Assembly (NCBI GenBank): GCA_032622095.1
Contig: CP136064.1
Coordinates: 190,017,794 to 190,081,793 of the forward strand
Origin: Siphonodentalium dalli
Lineage: Eukaryota; Mollusca; Scaphopoda; Gadilida; Siphonodentaliidae
Direction: 5' to 3'
DNA length: 64,000 nucleotides
Made by a program: the position numbers and the translations under genes. A model generated the notes under the pieces. That model was not told the origin of the DNA. It saw nothing but the letters and a program-made list of their open reading frames with translations, and did no database searches. Below are positions 24,168 to 36,814 of the stretch, in pieces. The stretch's first letter is position 1. Each line of letters opens with the position of its first letter.

Positions 24168-24949
24168 TGCCCCGGTTCCATATTCCCGATTTTCTGTCCC
24201 GAATTAGTATATTCGGCACCAATTCGGGACCAGACCAAATCGGCAGCATTCGAGATAATTCTGGACGAGTTTTATTCCAAAAGCCGCCGAACTGATGACA
24301 AAATTTAATCGTCCCGAACATTGCCGAGTATTCCAGAATGCTTCCGAATTTCTTCCCGAATGATAAAGAATTATCCCGAACTGATACCGAAATTTCGTGC
24401 GAGTAGCTGCCGAATTACCCAGATTACTACCGACTTGTTGCCGAATACCCCGAATCAATGCCGAACTGGTACCGAATTGATGCCGAATAAATACCGAATT
24501 GGTATTCAATTGCTGCCGAACGTCCCGAATCGATGCCGAAATTTGCAGATACACCGGATCTCAGTATAAAAGCAGCCACACATGGCGAATTCGGGAATAA
24601 GCTACCGAATACTGCCGACTACTCCAGAATATCCACCCGAATACTGCCGAATACTGCCGACTACTCCCGAATAGGTGCCGAATTGCTCCCGAATTTCTCC
24701 CGATGATTGACAAATCGGGAGCGATTCGGCTTGGTTCCCGATAGTTTTGAACATTTCAAAACTGTCGGGAGCGGGCCCAGAATCGTCCCGAATCGACCCC
24801 GATAGCACCGATATCCCCGATCATGTTCGGGGGTAAAAATTCACTGTACCGACTCGTCCCGAACTTACTCCACGATTTTTGCAAAATTATGATTCGGGAG
24901 TCATTCGGGAACATTCGGGGTGGAAAATCAAGGATATGGAACCGGGGCT
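24168..24949. mobile_element. 782-bp TIR element packed with CCGAA words
   Basis: Termini GCCCCGGTTCCATAT are inverted at both ends, each followed by a GATTTTC segment. TAA flanks both sides (24165-24167, 24950-24952). Inside, CCGAA or its complement TTCGG occurs about 33 times by hand count, mostly in the CCGAA sense and often as CCCGAAT, with irregular 10-40-base spacing. The 3-bp TAA duplication fits PIF/Harbinger-type insertion. It lies 60 bp from the 5' end of the LINE relic. Confidence 0.8.
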
Positions 24950-24952
24950 TAA

Positions 24953-26122
24953 GAAACAAACATAATACAAACCTTAGTGCAACGGTCTATATCAGTAGTG
25001 TCTCTATGGCGTAGAACTATGGCTTGTTATGTAAGCAAACAACTGCAGCGCACTGCAGTGGCTAAACGGGACCCAAGGCACTAGCAGTTGATAAATGTGC
25101 AAAAACTATAAAAGTCTGTAAAAACATCACCAATGAGAAGAAAATGTTGAAATAGATGACATTTGTTCTTATATTCATTATCGATAGTTATCCAATAACT
25201 ATATTTCGCGTCTTGAGATCGTTCTGGTCTAATACGGATCGCCGCGTTCTATCGACAGCTGAATCAATAATTACGACAACGAGCATATTTTGGTTGGAAA
25301 TTTATAAGCGAGAAGCGCCCACACCTGTACAATGTGTGGGGGTAAGTCTTTTTGTCAATTTCGATATTTTTTTCCCCGTTTTTTAACATTAAACCATCAA
25401 CTAAACCATATAATTCGACGGTTCACCTAAACCTTTTAAAGTTTTTATGGAGGTTAGAACTGAGATGGCGAATCCTACATTTATGGACCGCGGTTTATAT
25501 GGGTGGATCTGTACATTATCTAAATTGACGGTCTGTCAGTATACGAGTGGCGGCTTGGTATACTCATACCATTATTGAATCATTCTTACATGCACGAGGG
25601 TGGTTATAAACGTGCGCCTGTTTGGTATACTGAGAGCGTTTTACTGGCCTGCATATGCCCCCCCTGGTAATTGGGTAATTTGATTACATGCTCATCTCAT
25701 CGAATCAGCTAACCACCGAACGACTACAAACGCCCAATTCGAACCAGTTTGGCTGGGCCGTCAATGTAGGTTTAAACCAGGTTTAACATAGGATGTTTAA
25801 AATGGACATGACAATTCTGGAGTTATATCTTTCAACAAATTCACAATAATCTCCTGCTTGAAGCATACAACTTTTTTTCAGATTGACCCTCTAAGTACCA
25901 ACTAATGAATTGTGTGGTACCATTTGTGGATGAACTGATATATCAGACTATTGTCCACGACAGGTGGCAATCTTCTCTTCGAGCAGAAAAGGAGATAATC
26001 ATTTCGTGGAGATTGTATCCAACTACACACCGGATCGATAGCCATATACAATGACTACAAGAAAACTAAGATGCATGCATCAGGTCGCCCGTGAACTATC
26101 TACCATAGAATTGTTGTAGCTA
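24953..26122. other. Mosaic of dispersed repeats, no gene
   Basis: 25015-25235 matches 31088-31310 (AACAACTGCAGCGCACTGCA, then CTAAACGGGACCCAAGGCAC, then TTATCCAATAACTA). 25230-25475 matches 37015-37255 (TCAATAATTACGAC, GGAAATTTATAAGCGAGAAG) and ends with GAGATGGCGAATCC, like the right end of the 36815 element family. 25735-25800 resembles 38300-38350. Confidence 0.6.
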
Positions 26123-26510
26123 TCGATTATACATTTTGGAACACCTGTCTGTATGTTTGTGTGTATGTATGAATGCATGTGTGTATGTGTTATAGACTCT
26201 AACACTGCTCGACCGATCCGACTCGGATTTGGTATTTAACGTGTCAACTTGACCTCGCCCATAGGCATGTTTCTGGACCTTGACCGATCCGACTAAAATT
26301 TTGTGTGTAGGACTACTTCGATCCCGGGAGCAATATGGACCGGTCCAATTTCACGTGGGACCATGTCATCGAACGTGCTGATATAGGCATGTTTCTGGAC
26401 CAATTGAACAATAGTTTGGCCAGATGCTGTATATACTGGGTACTGTCCAGATGGAGGCGATCACAAAAAAATCCCTAAATAGCCCGAACGAAGTCGAGTA
26501 CATCAGCTAG
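26123..26510 (+). mobile_element. Helitron-like non-autonomous element
   Basis: The 5' end is TC followed by an AT-rich stretch and ATTTTGGA. The 3' end has CCCGAACGAAGTCGAG, then TACATCAG and CTAG followed by T. It has a short internal duplication around GACCGATCCGACT and AGGCATGTTTCTGGACC. Confidence 0.5.
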
Positions 26511-27010
26511 TCTAATATATATTTTGGACATTTGTATGTCTGTTTGTCTGTTGCTATGGCCGGGAAAACTTCCGGACAGATTTGACGAAATTTTATACCT
26601 AGGGAAAATTATTTCCAGGGAGTATTTTGGACGGGTCAAATCTTGATCCCGACCTGACTTTGACATTCAAAAAGATCAATTCAAGATCAAATCTGGTAAA
26701 ACGGAAGGATTTCAACGAAATTTGATACCTACCGTTACTTTTGTCCCAGGAGTGTTTCGGATGGGTCAAATCATGACCCCGACCTGATCTTGACATTCAA
26801 AATTGTCAATTCAAGGTCAAATCGGGTAAAGCCGGGCGGATTTCGACGGGTACTTTTGTCGGGCACTTTTGTCCGGGGAGTGTTTTGGACGGGTCAAATC
26901 GTGACCCCGACATGACCTTCACCTTTAAAATGGTCAATTCAAGGCTAAATCGCGCAATTCTCCGAAAATCAGAGGGGAACATCCCTGACGAAGTCGGGTC
27001 CACCAGCTAC
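26511..27010 (+). mobile_element. Helitron-like element directly abutting the previous one
   Basis: It starts TCTAATATATATTTTGGAC, immediately after the CTAG of the upstream element. It ends CCTGACGAAGTCGGG, then TCCACCAG and CTAC, followed by T. Three internal units carry TTTGA(T/C)(G)AAATTT, TTTTGTCC-GGGAGTGTTT and TGGTCAATTCAAGG-like phrases. The end CTAC departs from the CTRR consensus. Confidence 0.5.
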
Positions 27011-28550
27011 TATTATATATTTCTAGATTTAGTTACAAACTAAATACCTGTATATTGTACAAAGAAATGTTTGACAAATATATCTGTATCAATATTACCA
27101 TACGGGTCATTAAAATAGATACGACGAAACAAATTTTGAAGGGTGCATGTATCAGGTAAATTTTTATATTTCAAATGATGACAGGAATGCGGAAAGTAGA
27201 AGTACCTACGTAATACTGGCTATCCGCATGAAGAGATATACATGTATATAAAAACCAAAATAGAAGATGACTGCTGGCGACAATGTTTTCCAAATTCAAA
27301 GCATTCGATAGCTCCCATCTAGTTGTCAGCCCGAAGATCAATATGAAGTTTGGTGACTATCAGATGATGGATATGTCTGTACAGTTGCTAATCAATTCAG
27401 TCATGCAAAAGAGTAAGATACCAAATTGCTGCCTGTGGTCATGTTTTTTAACGAAATTCGGAAAAATTAGATTACTCTCACCCTGGTTATCCAGAAGATC
27501 ATTGTGGAATCTGGTCACGATCGGACAGGGGTATCGTCTGTAGGATCAACCAAATTATTTAGCCATAAAAATAGTAAAATTCAAGATCACCGCTGGCAGT
27601 GATGTTTTCACAAGGAAAGTTTGAGAACAAAATATGGCTCACATCTAGCGGTGACCCAAAATATCCACATGAGAAAAAGTTCTCCAATAAAAGCTGGCTG
27701 CAGGGTGCGCCAATTTATTCAAATTTGAAATTTAGCAGGGTGTACTGCTGGTGGCCATGTTTTCCCCGCAAATTTGATAGACTGATGGACAAAACCACTG
27801 AATCCGTTGAATCAATATACATCTATACATGGATTCATTTATATGCAGTGTTATACACAGTACTGGTATATAAAGGTACTGAAAATAACTATATTACTAG
27901 TATACACAAAATAAACCATATATCATGGCTATGGGTTCTAATATCCGAACATGACAGCTGAGAACTTGGTGTGAATTGAAGAGTGGTGGTGTCAGGCATA
28001 TCTAACCATCCACGTTAGAAACATGCCATTAAATGGCATAAGTATAATCTAGCTTGAGGACAGAAGTGATCCATAAAACCCCCCTTAATTCAACCAGGTC
28101 CTCGCGCGCGATGTATGGTCGATCACATGATGATCTAGGGGGAATTAGAATTGTTGTATAAAAACAGCACTACATGCAAATAAAAAATAAAATAGTGCTA
28201 CATCTTATTACAGATTATTGCCACATATAATCTGTGACTATACAAACAGTCTGACAAAATAAAGTTTCAATAACACTCTATCCGAAGAGGGGAATAATTT
28301 CATCTGTTACAGTCAATGGAGCAATTATGAATCTGGAAAGGTGAAATTTCTAAGTAATACTAGATATCGACATGACGCGATAACATATAACGTAAATGTA
28401 ATATGGCCGCGGGCGACCATTTTTTCCTATGAAATTCAAAAAATATTTGATAGCTCTCATCTGATAGATCAATATCAAGATAAATATGAAGTTTGGTGAT
28501 GATCGGATTAGTGAAGTGGACTGTGGTCTGTGCTAAACGGTTTAGTAATG
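27011..28550. repeat. Diverged copies of the AAGATGGC repeat family
   Basis: Units with AAGATG(A/G)C(T)GCTGGCG, ATGTTTTCC, ATAGCTCCCATCTAG and ATGAAGTTTGGTGA(C/T)GATC occur near 27265-27540, 27570-27790 and 28400-28510. They are the same family as the array at 40040-41030. No gene seen. Confidence 0.6.
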
Positions 28551-28889
28551 CTTAAAAAGATTCTTACCTTAATATTTTTATGTTCACTTTATAAACTTCA
28601 CTGAGTCATCTTTGTCATGTATTGAATTTGATAACTTTTGTTAACAGTTTATAAATCATGTATGTCTCATGTTTGTTATTTTAATTTATGTGTTTATTAT
28701 CATTAAATAAAGTTGCATTCCTTAAAAAGATTCTTACCTTAATGTTTTTAGGTTCACTTTATGAACTTCACTGAGTCATCTTTGTCATGTATTGAATTTG
28801 ATATCTTTTGTTAACAGTTTATAAATTATGTATGTCTCGTGTTCGTTATTATATTGTATGTGTTTATTATCATTAAATAAAGTTATCAT
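28551..28889 (+). repeat. 170-bp direct duplication, each copy ending in AATAAA
   Basis: CTTAAAAAGATTCTTACCTT starts both copies (28551 and 28721). Both end with TTATTATCATTAAATAAAG. The copies differ by about a dozen substitutions. The unit looks like a transcript 3' end, with a polyadenylation signal at its end, present twice. Confidence 0.85.
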
Positions 28890-30561
28890 TTAAAATAAAT
28901 GTATTCACGTCCTCAATTATTATTTCACAAAAAAGCTCAAATACCCCAAAACACAATAGTTTAGAGTCGCCAATTAGTTAATCCGATTACCTATAACACT
29001 AAGCACATAAGCCGCTTAACCTTTTAAATGGGGCCGACCGTTTACTCTTTATAGAATGAAAGAACGAAAAGTTGAATAAAATCAACAAATTTGTGAATTT
29101 AAGAACAATTCAAACGTTAATGTTGTCCATGTCATAACCCGGACATATGTACTATATGTTCATTAATAAACAAAGAATATAATGCGACATCAAGTCCGCT
29201 CACACCTTTTATTTTGGAGCCGGTGGCATACACTTTATAGTGTGTTTCAGAACGAAAAAAAATGAATAAAATCAACAAATTTGTAAATTTAAAAACAATT
29301 CAAACGTTGTTGTATTCCATGTCCCAGCCCGGACATATACACCAAATTTCAATAATATTCATTGAGAAACAACGGACCAAACACTATATAACACCCGTAT
29401 ACACCTTTTATTCCGAGCCGGACTCATCCTCGGATACATTTTATAGTGTGTACCGAATTGGCACACGTCGACTGGGGCGAGTTGGCCCTGGGGCGATTAG
29501 GCCGATTCCGACACCTTCTATAATTTACAGTATGTACCCGTTTACGCGTAGTTTACTTTAGAAAGTTCCGCAATTAATACCGTAAATAGAGCGACTGTAT
29601 TTGACAGAGAATGCCTCTGTTATTGATTATCAAGTTGCTATACATTAAAAACGACAAATTCACATGCTCGTTCAAGCGCAGTAGTCTATTTTCCCCACGT
29701 TAAAGGACATCCACAAATACTAAATAACGCTAACCTACTGCAAATGTTTTACACGACAACTGTTAACATAGTTGGGCTGAATACATCTGATGCGGTATTA
29801 TTCCTCAAAATAAACAACAAAACCATCGTTACTTGGAAATGTAGTTTGGGCTAACATTTACATAAATCCTCCACATCATTTATCCCGACACACGTATGTA
29901 CACGTCAGATGAAAAACAGCCATCAGAGAAACGCCCAAATTGGGCGAAATAATTTTATCCGGCGTATATAAATACACTTGACAGCATAGTTATTTACCAC
30001 ATGAAGATGTCTTCTTCAAGTAACAACGTGAACAGATCTATCACGGTATAATATAGATATAACCAAATATCCCGGGGTTCGGACACAAAAAAAGAGTCAT
30101 CTTGTCCAACAAAACGAGCAGATATGACAAAGATCGAAACTGATATTTCAGTGATTATTGCACAGCAGGCGAATCATACAGATGTAGGCTATCAAATGAG
30201 GTCTGTTTATAGGTTACGGTTGTTTCTTGCTAATTAACTCGATGATAATAGTTTCCACTTCAAAACATATACCAGATGCCAATTTCTGATAAAATGTAGT
30301 AATAAAATGGACAGGCCTCATATACAACCCCATTAATAATGACGCCAAACCACGCACCAGAATTGCTTGGTTTATTTATAGTTTGAGCTATAGATTGTAT
30401 GGTGGTTTACTGATGAATAGTTTGTCAGGTATAAAGCGTAATTAAACAACAAGAGCACTGTACAATGAGGCAACCATGTGCCTTTTTCAGAAGGGGGTGT
30501 TCACCTCATATACATATATATATTGTTTTTAATGTTCGCGTGGTATTTAAACGATCGCTCT
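28890..30561. repeat. Diverged ~190-bp tandem repeat (29018-29460) in a gene-free stretch
   Basis: CCTTTTA-like starts at 29018, 29205 and 29404 are each followed by GAGCCG-like, TTTATAGTGTG-like, AATAAAATCAACAAATTTGT, ACAATTCAAACGTT and GCCCGGACATAT-like phrases; the third copy is partial. The rest, to 30561, shows no gene or clear repeat. Confidence 0.65.
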
Positions 30562-30565
30562 TTAA

Positions 30566-31087
30566 AGGCACGGGCGGCGTTCGTTGCAGAAATATTCATA
30601 TTTGTTCAAATCGCCATAAACGGAAGGAATATTAAAATATATGTAGTTTTGTTCATATGCCAAACATAATCAGCGCGTAAATAGTATATTGATGTCAAGG
30701 CGTACGATGGTGTACGTAAACAAGAACCTTCTCGTGTTACAGAAGTTTTGCTTCTGTTTACATAACACAGCGCAATTGTATTGGTTAATCACACACAAAT
30801 GATATAAACGCTCTTTATTATTTCCATATCAGGAAAACAGTAACAAACAACGATCTTTATGTTTACCATATCCGGATCTAAACAAAAGCCAGGTTCTGTA
30901 AGTTTTTTTTTGCTTTTGTTCACATAACAAATGAAAAACAATTTACAATAACATACTGTTTATACCATATTTCTGATTGGTATAAGAACAATGTATGTCT
31001 ATATTTTACTTTTCTTTCTGTTCATGGCGGTTTTTGACGGAGCTGAATATTTTAACAGCATACCTACCACCAACGCCGCCCGTATCT
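30566..31087. mobile_element. Complete MITE of the ACGGGCGGCGTT family with TTAA flanks
   Basis: TTAA lies on both sides (30562-30565 and 31088-31091). The ends AGGCACGGGCGGCGTT and, reversed, AGATACGGGCGGCGTT form terminal repeats, followed by further inverted similarity around CCATAAACGGAA/TTCATGGCGG. The 522-bp body matches the truncated copy at 7643-8108 in opposite orientation. No coding. Confidence 0.8.
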
Positions 31088-33049
31088 TTAATGTGGTTTG
31101 TTGTGTAATCAAACAACCGCAGCGCACTGCATATCCCCCCTCTGTGGCTAAACGGGACCCAAGGCACTAACAGTGGTCAAATGCGCAAAAAATGTATAAG
31201 TCTGTAAAAACATCACCACTGAGAAGAGCATGTAGAAAAGGTAACCTTTGTTCTTATATTCATTATTAATAGTTATCCAATAACTAAAGTTCGCGTCTTG
31301 AAACCGTTGTTATGTAAACAACACGGCTACATGCAGTGGTGGTCAACAAACATCGCTAATCGTGTAGTAAGTTAAAATATTTTAGTCTCAATATGATTTT
31401 TATAATAATTTGTTCAATGCTTTGACCTTTTCCAATGTTTGCTGTCAAGTTTTGATTAAACTTTGGTATATTATTTTAATAATTGAACTTGTATCGGTAA
31501 TTCCACACTGTGTAAATACTTAACAATGGTTTTCACATTGGAGAGTTATTAATAATGAAAACAAGAATTAAGTCATTTTAATTTTTTTCATGTGCATACT
31601 TGTATGCATGATAGTTGTGGCAGACGTTTATGTTGAATGACATGAACCCACCTGCATGGAAGGCATTGAGTCCCTTTAATATGGTTTATAATTTGAAAGC
31701 AAACAACTACAGCGCATTGCAACCCCGCGGAATGTCCTATAACTCATTGAAGTGTTTGAGCTGCTACATGGATAAAGCTTGTCAGATAGAAGGTATAATT
31801 ATTCCCATGGCAACAAAGTTTGGCGGGGGTATATGAATTTTTTTGGTTTCGTCCGTTTGTACGTGCATCGATCAGTCCGTAATAAAGTTGGAGCTCTCTA
31901 TCTCTGTCATCATATATAAGCCGGATTTGAATATTTGGTATAAGCTAATGAACCAGCATAGGGAAAAGCATACCCATATCATATTAGTAAATTTTTAATC
32001 ATTATAGTGGAAAGTTCACCCACACGGGCCAGATCATTTTAACACTTTCTACACCAAATACTAATCGGTGAGTAGTTACCATATAATAGGAAATGTGCAG
32101 ATAGTAAGTTCAACAAACGACGCACCTTTCCCACTATAATGAAAATGAACAATGCTGATCTTGTATTATCTGTTTTTCTGTCGGTCGTCTGCTTTTATTA
32201 CCTGAATACCCATCTAAATGAATAATAGACCGTTCCAATGGGAGAATCCATTTAGTATAGAAAGGGTTAAAACAAGTCAAGACAATTCATGATAACATGC
32301 AAAATATATAGTTGATAAAAAAACATTATACATTCTATATTGGGGCGATTTACCTGCTTGTCGGAAAACTGCCAAAACTATGTTACAAAACGAAAACCCA
32401 TGCATCATAGCGGACGATACGCGATTCAGTGCACTTGTTAGGCAACAAGAGTATGGCACCGAGATGAACCTATATAGCTTGAGGGGGCGGGTGTCCATCT
32501 CAAATTTATTACATATGCTATATCTCTTCCCTAAGCTATTTGTATTGATTCAGGTTGAGACAGAGACTCCCCTCAACATGAGCTTCTATCACTAATAATG
32601 TTTTTGCTACTTTTTCACAAACATTACAATATTTTTGACTGGAAATCTATTACTAAACATCCAGAGTGAAATATGTTTAACACATGACGTTTCTAATATG
32701 TTTTGGTGGAATAATTATGCAAACATGTTTTCAAAAAGTGTTTCACGGATATTTTTAATGATATATATATATGTTTACCATGTAAGTAAACAAATACACC
32801 ACATTGGTTATCATCCATCCCACGCTAATGTGGCTTAGTTCGCTGAGGTGTCTTAAATTACCGAGGTGGCTTATCTCGAAATTGATCTTTGCCAAGACAA
32901 TATGGGATGACCTGCATGGAAAGTTCATCAATGTAACATTTGGTCAATTATTGCTTCAATTGCTTGATTAAGCTGAATATGTCATTCAACTCATACAAAT
33001 CAGCATTTTACAATCTAAGTAATATCAATCCAAACATAACAATTTTTGA
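31088..33049. other. Gene-free stretch with repeat fragments
   Basis: 31088-31310 repeats 25015-25235. A third, shorter copy of its start (AGCAAACAACTACAGCGCAT) is at 31695-31720. 32150-32275 resembles 57510-57600, and its end resembles the reverse complement of 12180-12215 (CTTTCTATACTAAATGGATT). No gene seen. Confidence 0.5.
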
Positions 33050-33240
33050 GATTGTACACTAAATCCGTCCATTTATGGGACCATCCCTCTTTTTTAGTCT
33101 ACAGAATATATGCAACAAATGAATGAATTTGAGTCATGAATTAGTGCCAAATACATTCGTGTGCTCTATGAATGATGCATACAACATGGTAATTATAATG
33201 AAAATTGATTGATGACGGTAATTATAATGAAAATGAATTT
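33050..33240. mobile_element. Half-copy of the palindromic element at 34260
   Basis: CTAAATCC, CATTTATGGGACCAT, ACAGAATATATGCAACAAAT, GAATGAATTTGAG and ACATGGTAATTATAATG follow in the same order as in the left arm of 34260-34609. The mirror arm is missing. Confidence 0.7.
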
Positions 33241-33444
33241 AGGACTGGATTTTGGATATGATGTACAGAATATATATTCCTCTTCAATATGGAATAAAAA
33301 CCAACTTAGTCAAAATTATTTCTAGGTTAAACATTGTATTGATCAGACGAATGGTGTATAATAATAACACATCGGTGTGTACATTGTGCCTGTATGACCG
33401 TACACAGACTGAGTCTTGAAAGTTTGTACATTATGTTTTGCAGG

Positions 33445-33738
33445 CATTTCGTCGTAGAAAACGACATGAATCCATGCATCATATGAAGGGAAACATGCAT
33501 ATAAAATGCATCTGTACCACAGCTAACTACATGACATGCAAACCTGCTGTATATAGTTCCGCCTTTAGCGATGCTACCGAAATAATAGAGATCTTTGAAG
33601 GCAAAATGTCAGCAGCACCGTTACATGTGGACCTATACATAAATTTTACTTCTCACGTCGTTAGCTGTAGTACAGATGCATTTTATATGCATGTTTTCGT
33701 TCATATTCTGGCACCCATATGGTTTTCTACGACGAAAT
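33445..33738. mobile_element. 294-bp palindromic MITE
   Basis: The arms begin ATTTCGTCGTAGAAAAC at each end. Inside, ACATGCATATAAAATGCATC, then TGTACCACAGCTAAC, is mirrored by its complement near 33665-33700. The 119-codon open frame through it is an arm artefact. Confidence 0.75.
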
Positions 33739-34259
33739 CCCCCCCCCCAAAAAAAACCATACCGCTAAACCTTGCGAGTGTGTTGACGCATCCGTAGACA
33801 GTTATCGCCTCGATAAGATTTAGTCTGTTTTAGTTATTCCATGGCACATAGACATGAAGTGCGTTTGTTATTTTTCACCGATGAGGCAAACATAAGAGCG
33901 TCGATTGGTTGCAATGCGGAGAGCACTGATAACAGTAAATTCATGGAAACAATTTCGTAACAACCATTACATGATTTAAATTTTTCAACGCGATGTAGGA
34001 TGATCATGATCTGGCCTATACTTTTGCTATTGTTAGGAAACTATTAGACTGTTGCACCAAAAATCACGTAATTAACACACATATATTATTGAAATTTAAA
34101 TCTTGAAAACAAATTTAACCGATTTTCCAACCTCAAATATCCAACTGTTGCTGTTTTGAGACATAAACTTTCCAAATGTTATAATAGGGGGGGGGGGGGG
34201 TGAGATGTCTCAAGCAAACACCAATACATGCACATCCACGAACAAGGCTATTTGAGTTC
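33739..34259. other. Gene-free stretch
   Basis: No gene seen. A short C run lies beside the preceding MITE, and a 14-base G run at 34187-34200. Confidence 0.4.
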
Positions 34260-34609
34260 GTTAAAGGGTTACTTTATACTAAATCCGGCCATTTATGGGA
34301 CCATCTCCTATTATACTCAACAGAATATATGCAACAAATGAATGAATTTGAGCCATGGATGAGTGCAAAATACACTCATGTGCTATGTGAACGTTGCAAA
34401 CAACATGGTAATTATAATGCAAATGAGTTAACGGCTCGAGCCATTAACTCATTTGCATTATAATTTCCATATTTTAACATCGTTCATAGAGCTCATATGT
34501 GTATTTTGCACTCACCATGGCTCCAATTCATTCATTTTTTTGCACATATGAGTATAATAGGAGATGGTCCCATAAATAGCCGGATTTTGTGTGCAGTACC
34601 CCTTTAAAC
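34260..34609. mobile_element. 350-bp near-perfect palindrome
   Basis: The arms contain CATTTATGGGACCATCTCCT, then ATTATACTCA, and meet at the palindromic centre GGCTCGAGCC (34433-34442). The ends read GTTAAAGGG and CCCTTTAAAC-like. No target duplication was resolved. 33050-33240 is a single-arm relative. Confidence 0.8.
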
Positions 34610-36265
34610 AATACCTGTAAACTAAAACGGAATAACCACTATAATGTCCACCAACATGCACGAGCGAAGAAAGAACACAAATACTAGTAAGCCTACATGC
34701 ACTCTCACTCACTCTCGATGGTAGTACCGTTACTGTGCGCTTTACTCTGATAGTACCTTTAATATGAGCTTTTTCTGATAGTAGATTTACTACGCGAAGC
34801 TCGAAGAAATAAGAAATTGTGATGCAGATATATGCTAGGGGCTGGATGCTGTCAGCATTGTTTGTGTTATCTGTGATGGAAAGCAGTTGTTTTGCTTGAT
34901 TCTTTGCCAGAACTTCCCATGCCAGTGCTTTAATATTATCTGAACCAATGACCTTCTACGCGAAATAAATCACCGTACGAATGGGGTATCACGCTTGAAT
35001 TAGAACACGTCAAGCGTGTTTATTTAAGTTAAGTGATGCTAATATAATCCGGCATCAGAGCCATTTTGTAATGGTTTATAAGATATAGACTCCCGGACTT
35101 CCACCATCGGTAATGATAGAAAACTTATCTTATCACATAAAATAATGTAGCATAGTTAGCTATTATGATTATTTAGATATATTTAAACTGTAAACTACGT
35201 GTCACGATATTAATTTCGAGTCATGATTTGAAAGTGTAGATCAACTGATATGTTTTCTTCGAGTACGTATGTTTCAATATTTCGGAAACTTGTGCGCATT
35301 CTCACGTTTTCAATGTTTCAATTTTCCTTATATAAATAGGCCTCAGTACAAACATTTTAATTTATTTCCCAATTGCTGTCGAACCAATATGTGCAATATT
35401 TAAAATACAGTTTCAATATGGTTAAATTTACTAATTATATTATTTATGGTAAATTCAGAACGTAACTTAATTAAAGCTGCACATAGTGTGTGGAACTCTG
35501 ATTTTGCAAACCTTAAATATTACACACCATCGATCGACCACTTTAGCTGTCTAATAAGAGAAATTAAAGTTCTTCAGAAGACCGAAATTTATTTATTGTT
35601 CTGCTGCTACAGAAAGCCCATTTTCGGACCATAATATGTTAAGGTAATAGCTAGTATCGCTGCTTCGTCTTTCTTTTAAGTTGAGCGGTGTTTGCAAGAA
35701 TTTTCCGAACAAATATGTGCCTTTAACTATTTTATAATTAACAGTGACAAGTAAAAAACAGTCAGGGCATGAAAGAGTTACGCTCTCTCGTGTCTCGGAT
35801 TGAGAGAATGATGACATGTATGCATTTTATATCTTCTTCCTTTGTTATTCTCTATTCTCAATAAACAAATTAATAAACAAACAAACAAACATTTTATGAT
35901 ATGCAGATTTACCTATAATGTACAGGACTGGAATGTTCTTACAAAATGAAATATTGACATAAATCGCTCTTTGAAAGCTATCGGTCTTAGGCTTCGTCTG
36001 TTGATATTATTCAGATAAAAATAACATGCTGGCATTCTGGTAAATATTCACGGTTATTTGTACAGGTATGTTTACCTGAATGGCAGCATTTTATTTTGTT
36101 TGATTAATATCAACTGAATAGGGTCCAAGGGTCGAAAACTTTTTAAAGAACGACTTCTTTGATATACCAAACTACATTCATGGTCCCTCGTCTCCTGGAA
36201 CATTTATACACTGCTAATACAGAATACCCTTTAACGGGTTTTCCTCTAAGTTTTGTGTTTTAGTT
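34610..36265. other. Gene-free stretch
   Basis: No recognisable gene. An AATAAACAAA-rich tail (about 35855-35892, ending in AAAC repeats) may be the 3' end of a retroelement copy, but no body could be identified upstream. Confidence 0.35.
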
Positions 36266-36280
36266 GCTAGGGTCCACTAA

Positions 36281-36589
36281 GGGGGCCCACGGTGGCTCAA
36301 TCGGTTAGGGGTACAACTCCAAGCCGTTTCGCCTTCCAGCGCTGGCGATAAGGGTTCAAATCCACATGTTTCCATCGCGGACTTTGTAACTCGAAATCGT
36401 TATCTGGGAAAGTTGCCAGTTACTTGCCGATGGCCGGTGGTTTGCCGCACATGGTCGACGAGTTTATCAGCCATTGAAATCACTGTTAGATTAGCCGTAA
36501 GTGTGCGGATTTCCTCCACCATTAAAACTGGCAATGTCGTGATATGGCCTTAGTGGCTAAAGCGACATAAAACCCCAATCAATCAATCA
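36281..36589 (+). mobile_element. tRNA-derived SINE, complete, with 15-bp target duplication
   Basis: A perfect 15-base duplication GCTAGGGTCCACTAA flanks it (36266-36280, 36590-36604). The head has an A-box (GTGGCTCAATCGG) and a B-box (GGGTTCAAATCC), as in tRNA promoters for RNA polymerase III. The 3' half has GATTTCCTCCACC and ends AAAACCCCAATCAATCAATC. This central block resembles the Meta-domain SINEs of molluscs; that assignment is from memory of the family. Confidence 0.88.
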
Positions 36590-36814
36590 GCTAGGGTCCA
36601 CTAATACCATTGTTGACACCACATCACAAAACTCAAGCTATCCTATACGACTGGTTGATGTCAGAACAAATCGCCTTTATTATGCCTATGCGAATTTATA
36701 GAAGAGATGTATGCTTTATTTTCATGTACAATTATGGTGGATACACACATGCGTGTAATCTCTGTAAATATCGTGTATTTTGTGTTTCACATGGGTAATT
36801 TAAACCCTATATAA

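Noticed and set aside
33438-33797. 119-codon frame
   Set aside because: It runs through a palindromic MITE and ends in a C/A homopolymer region.
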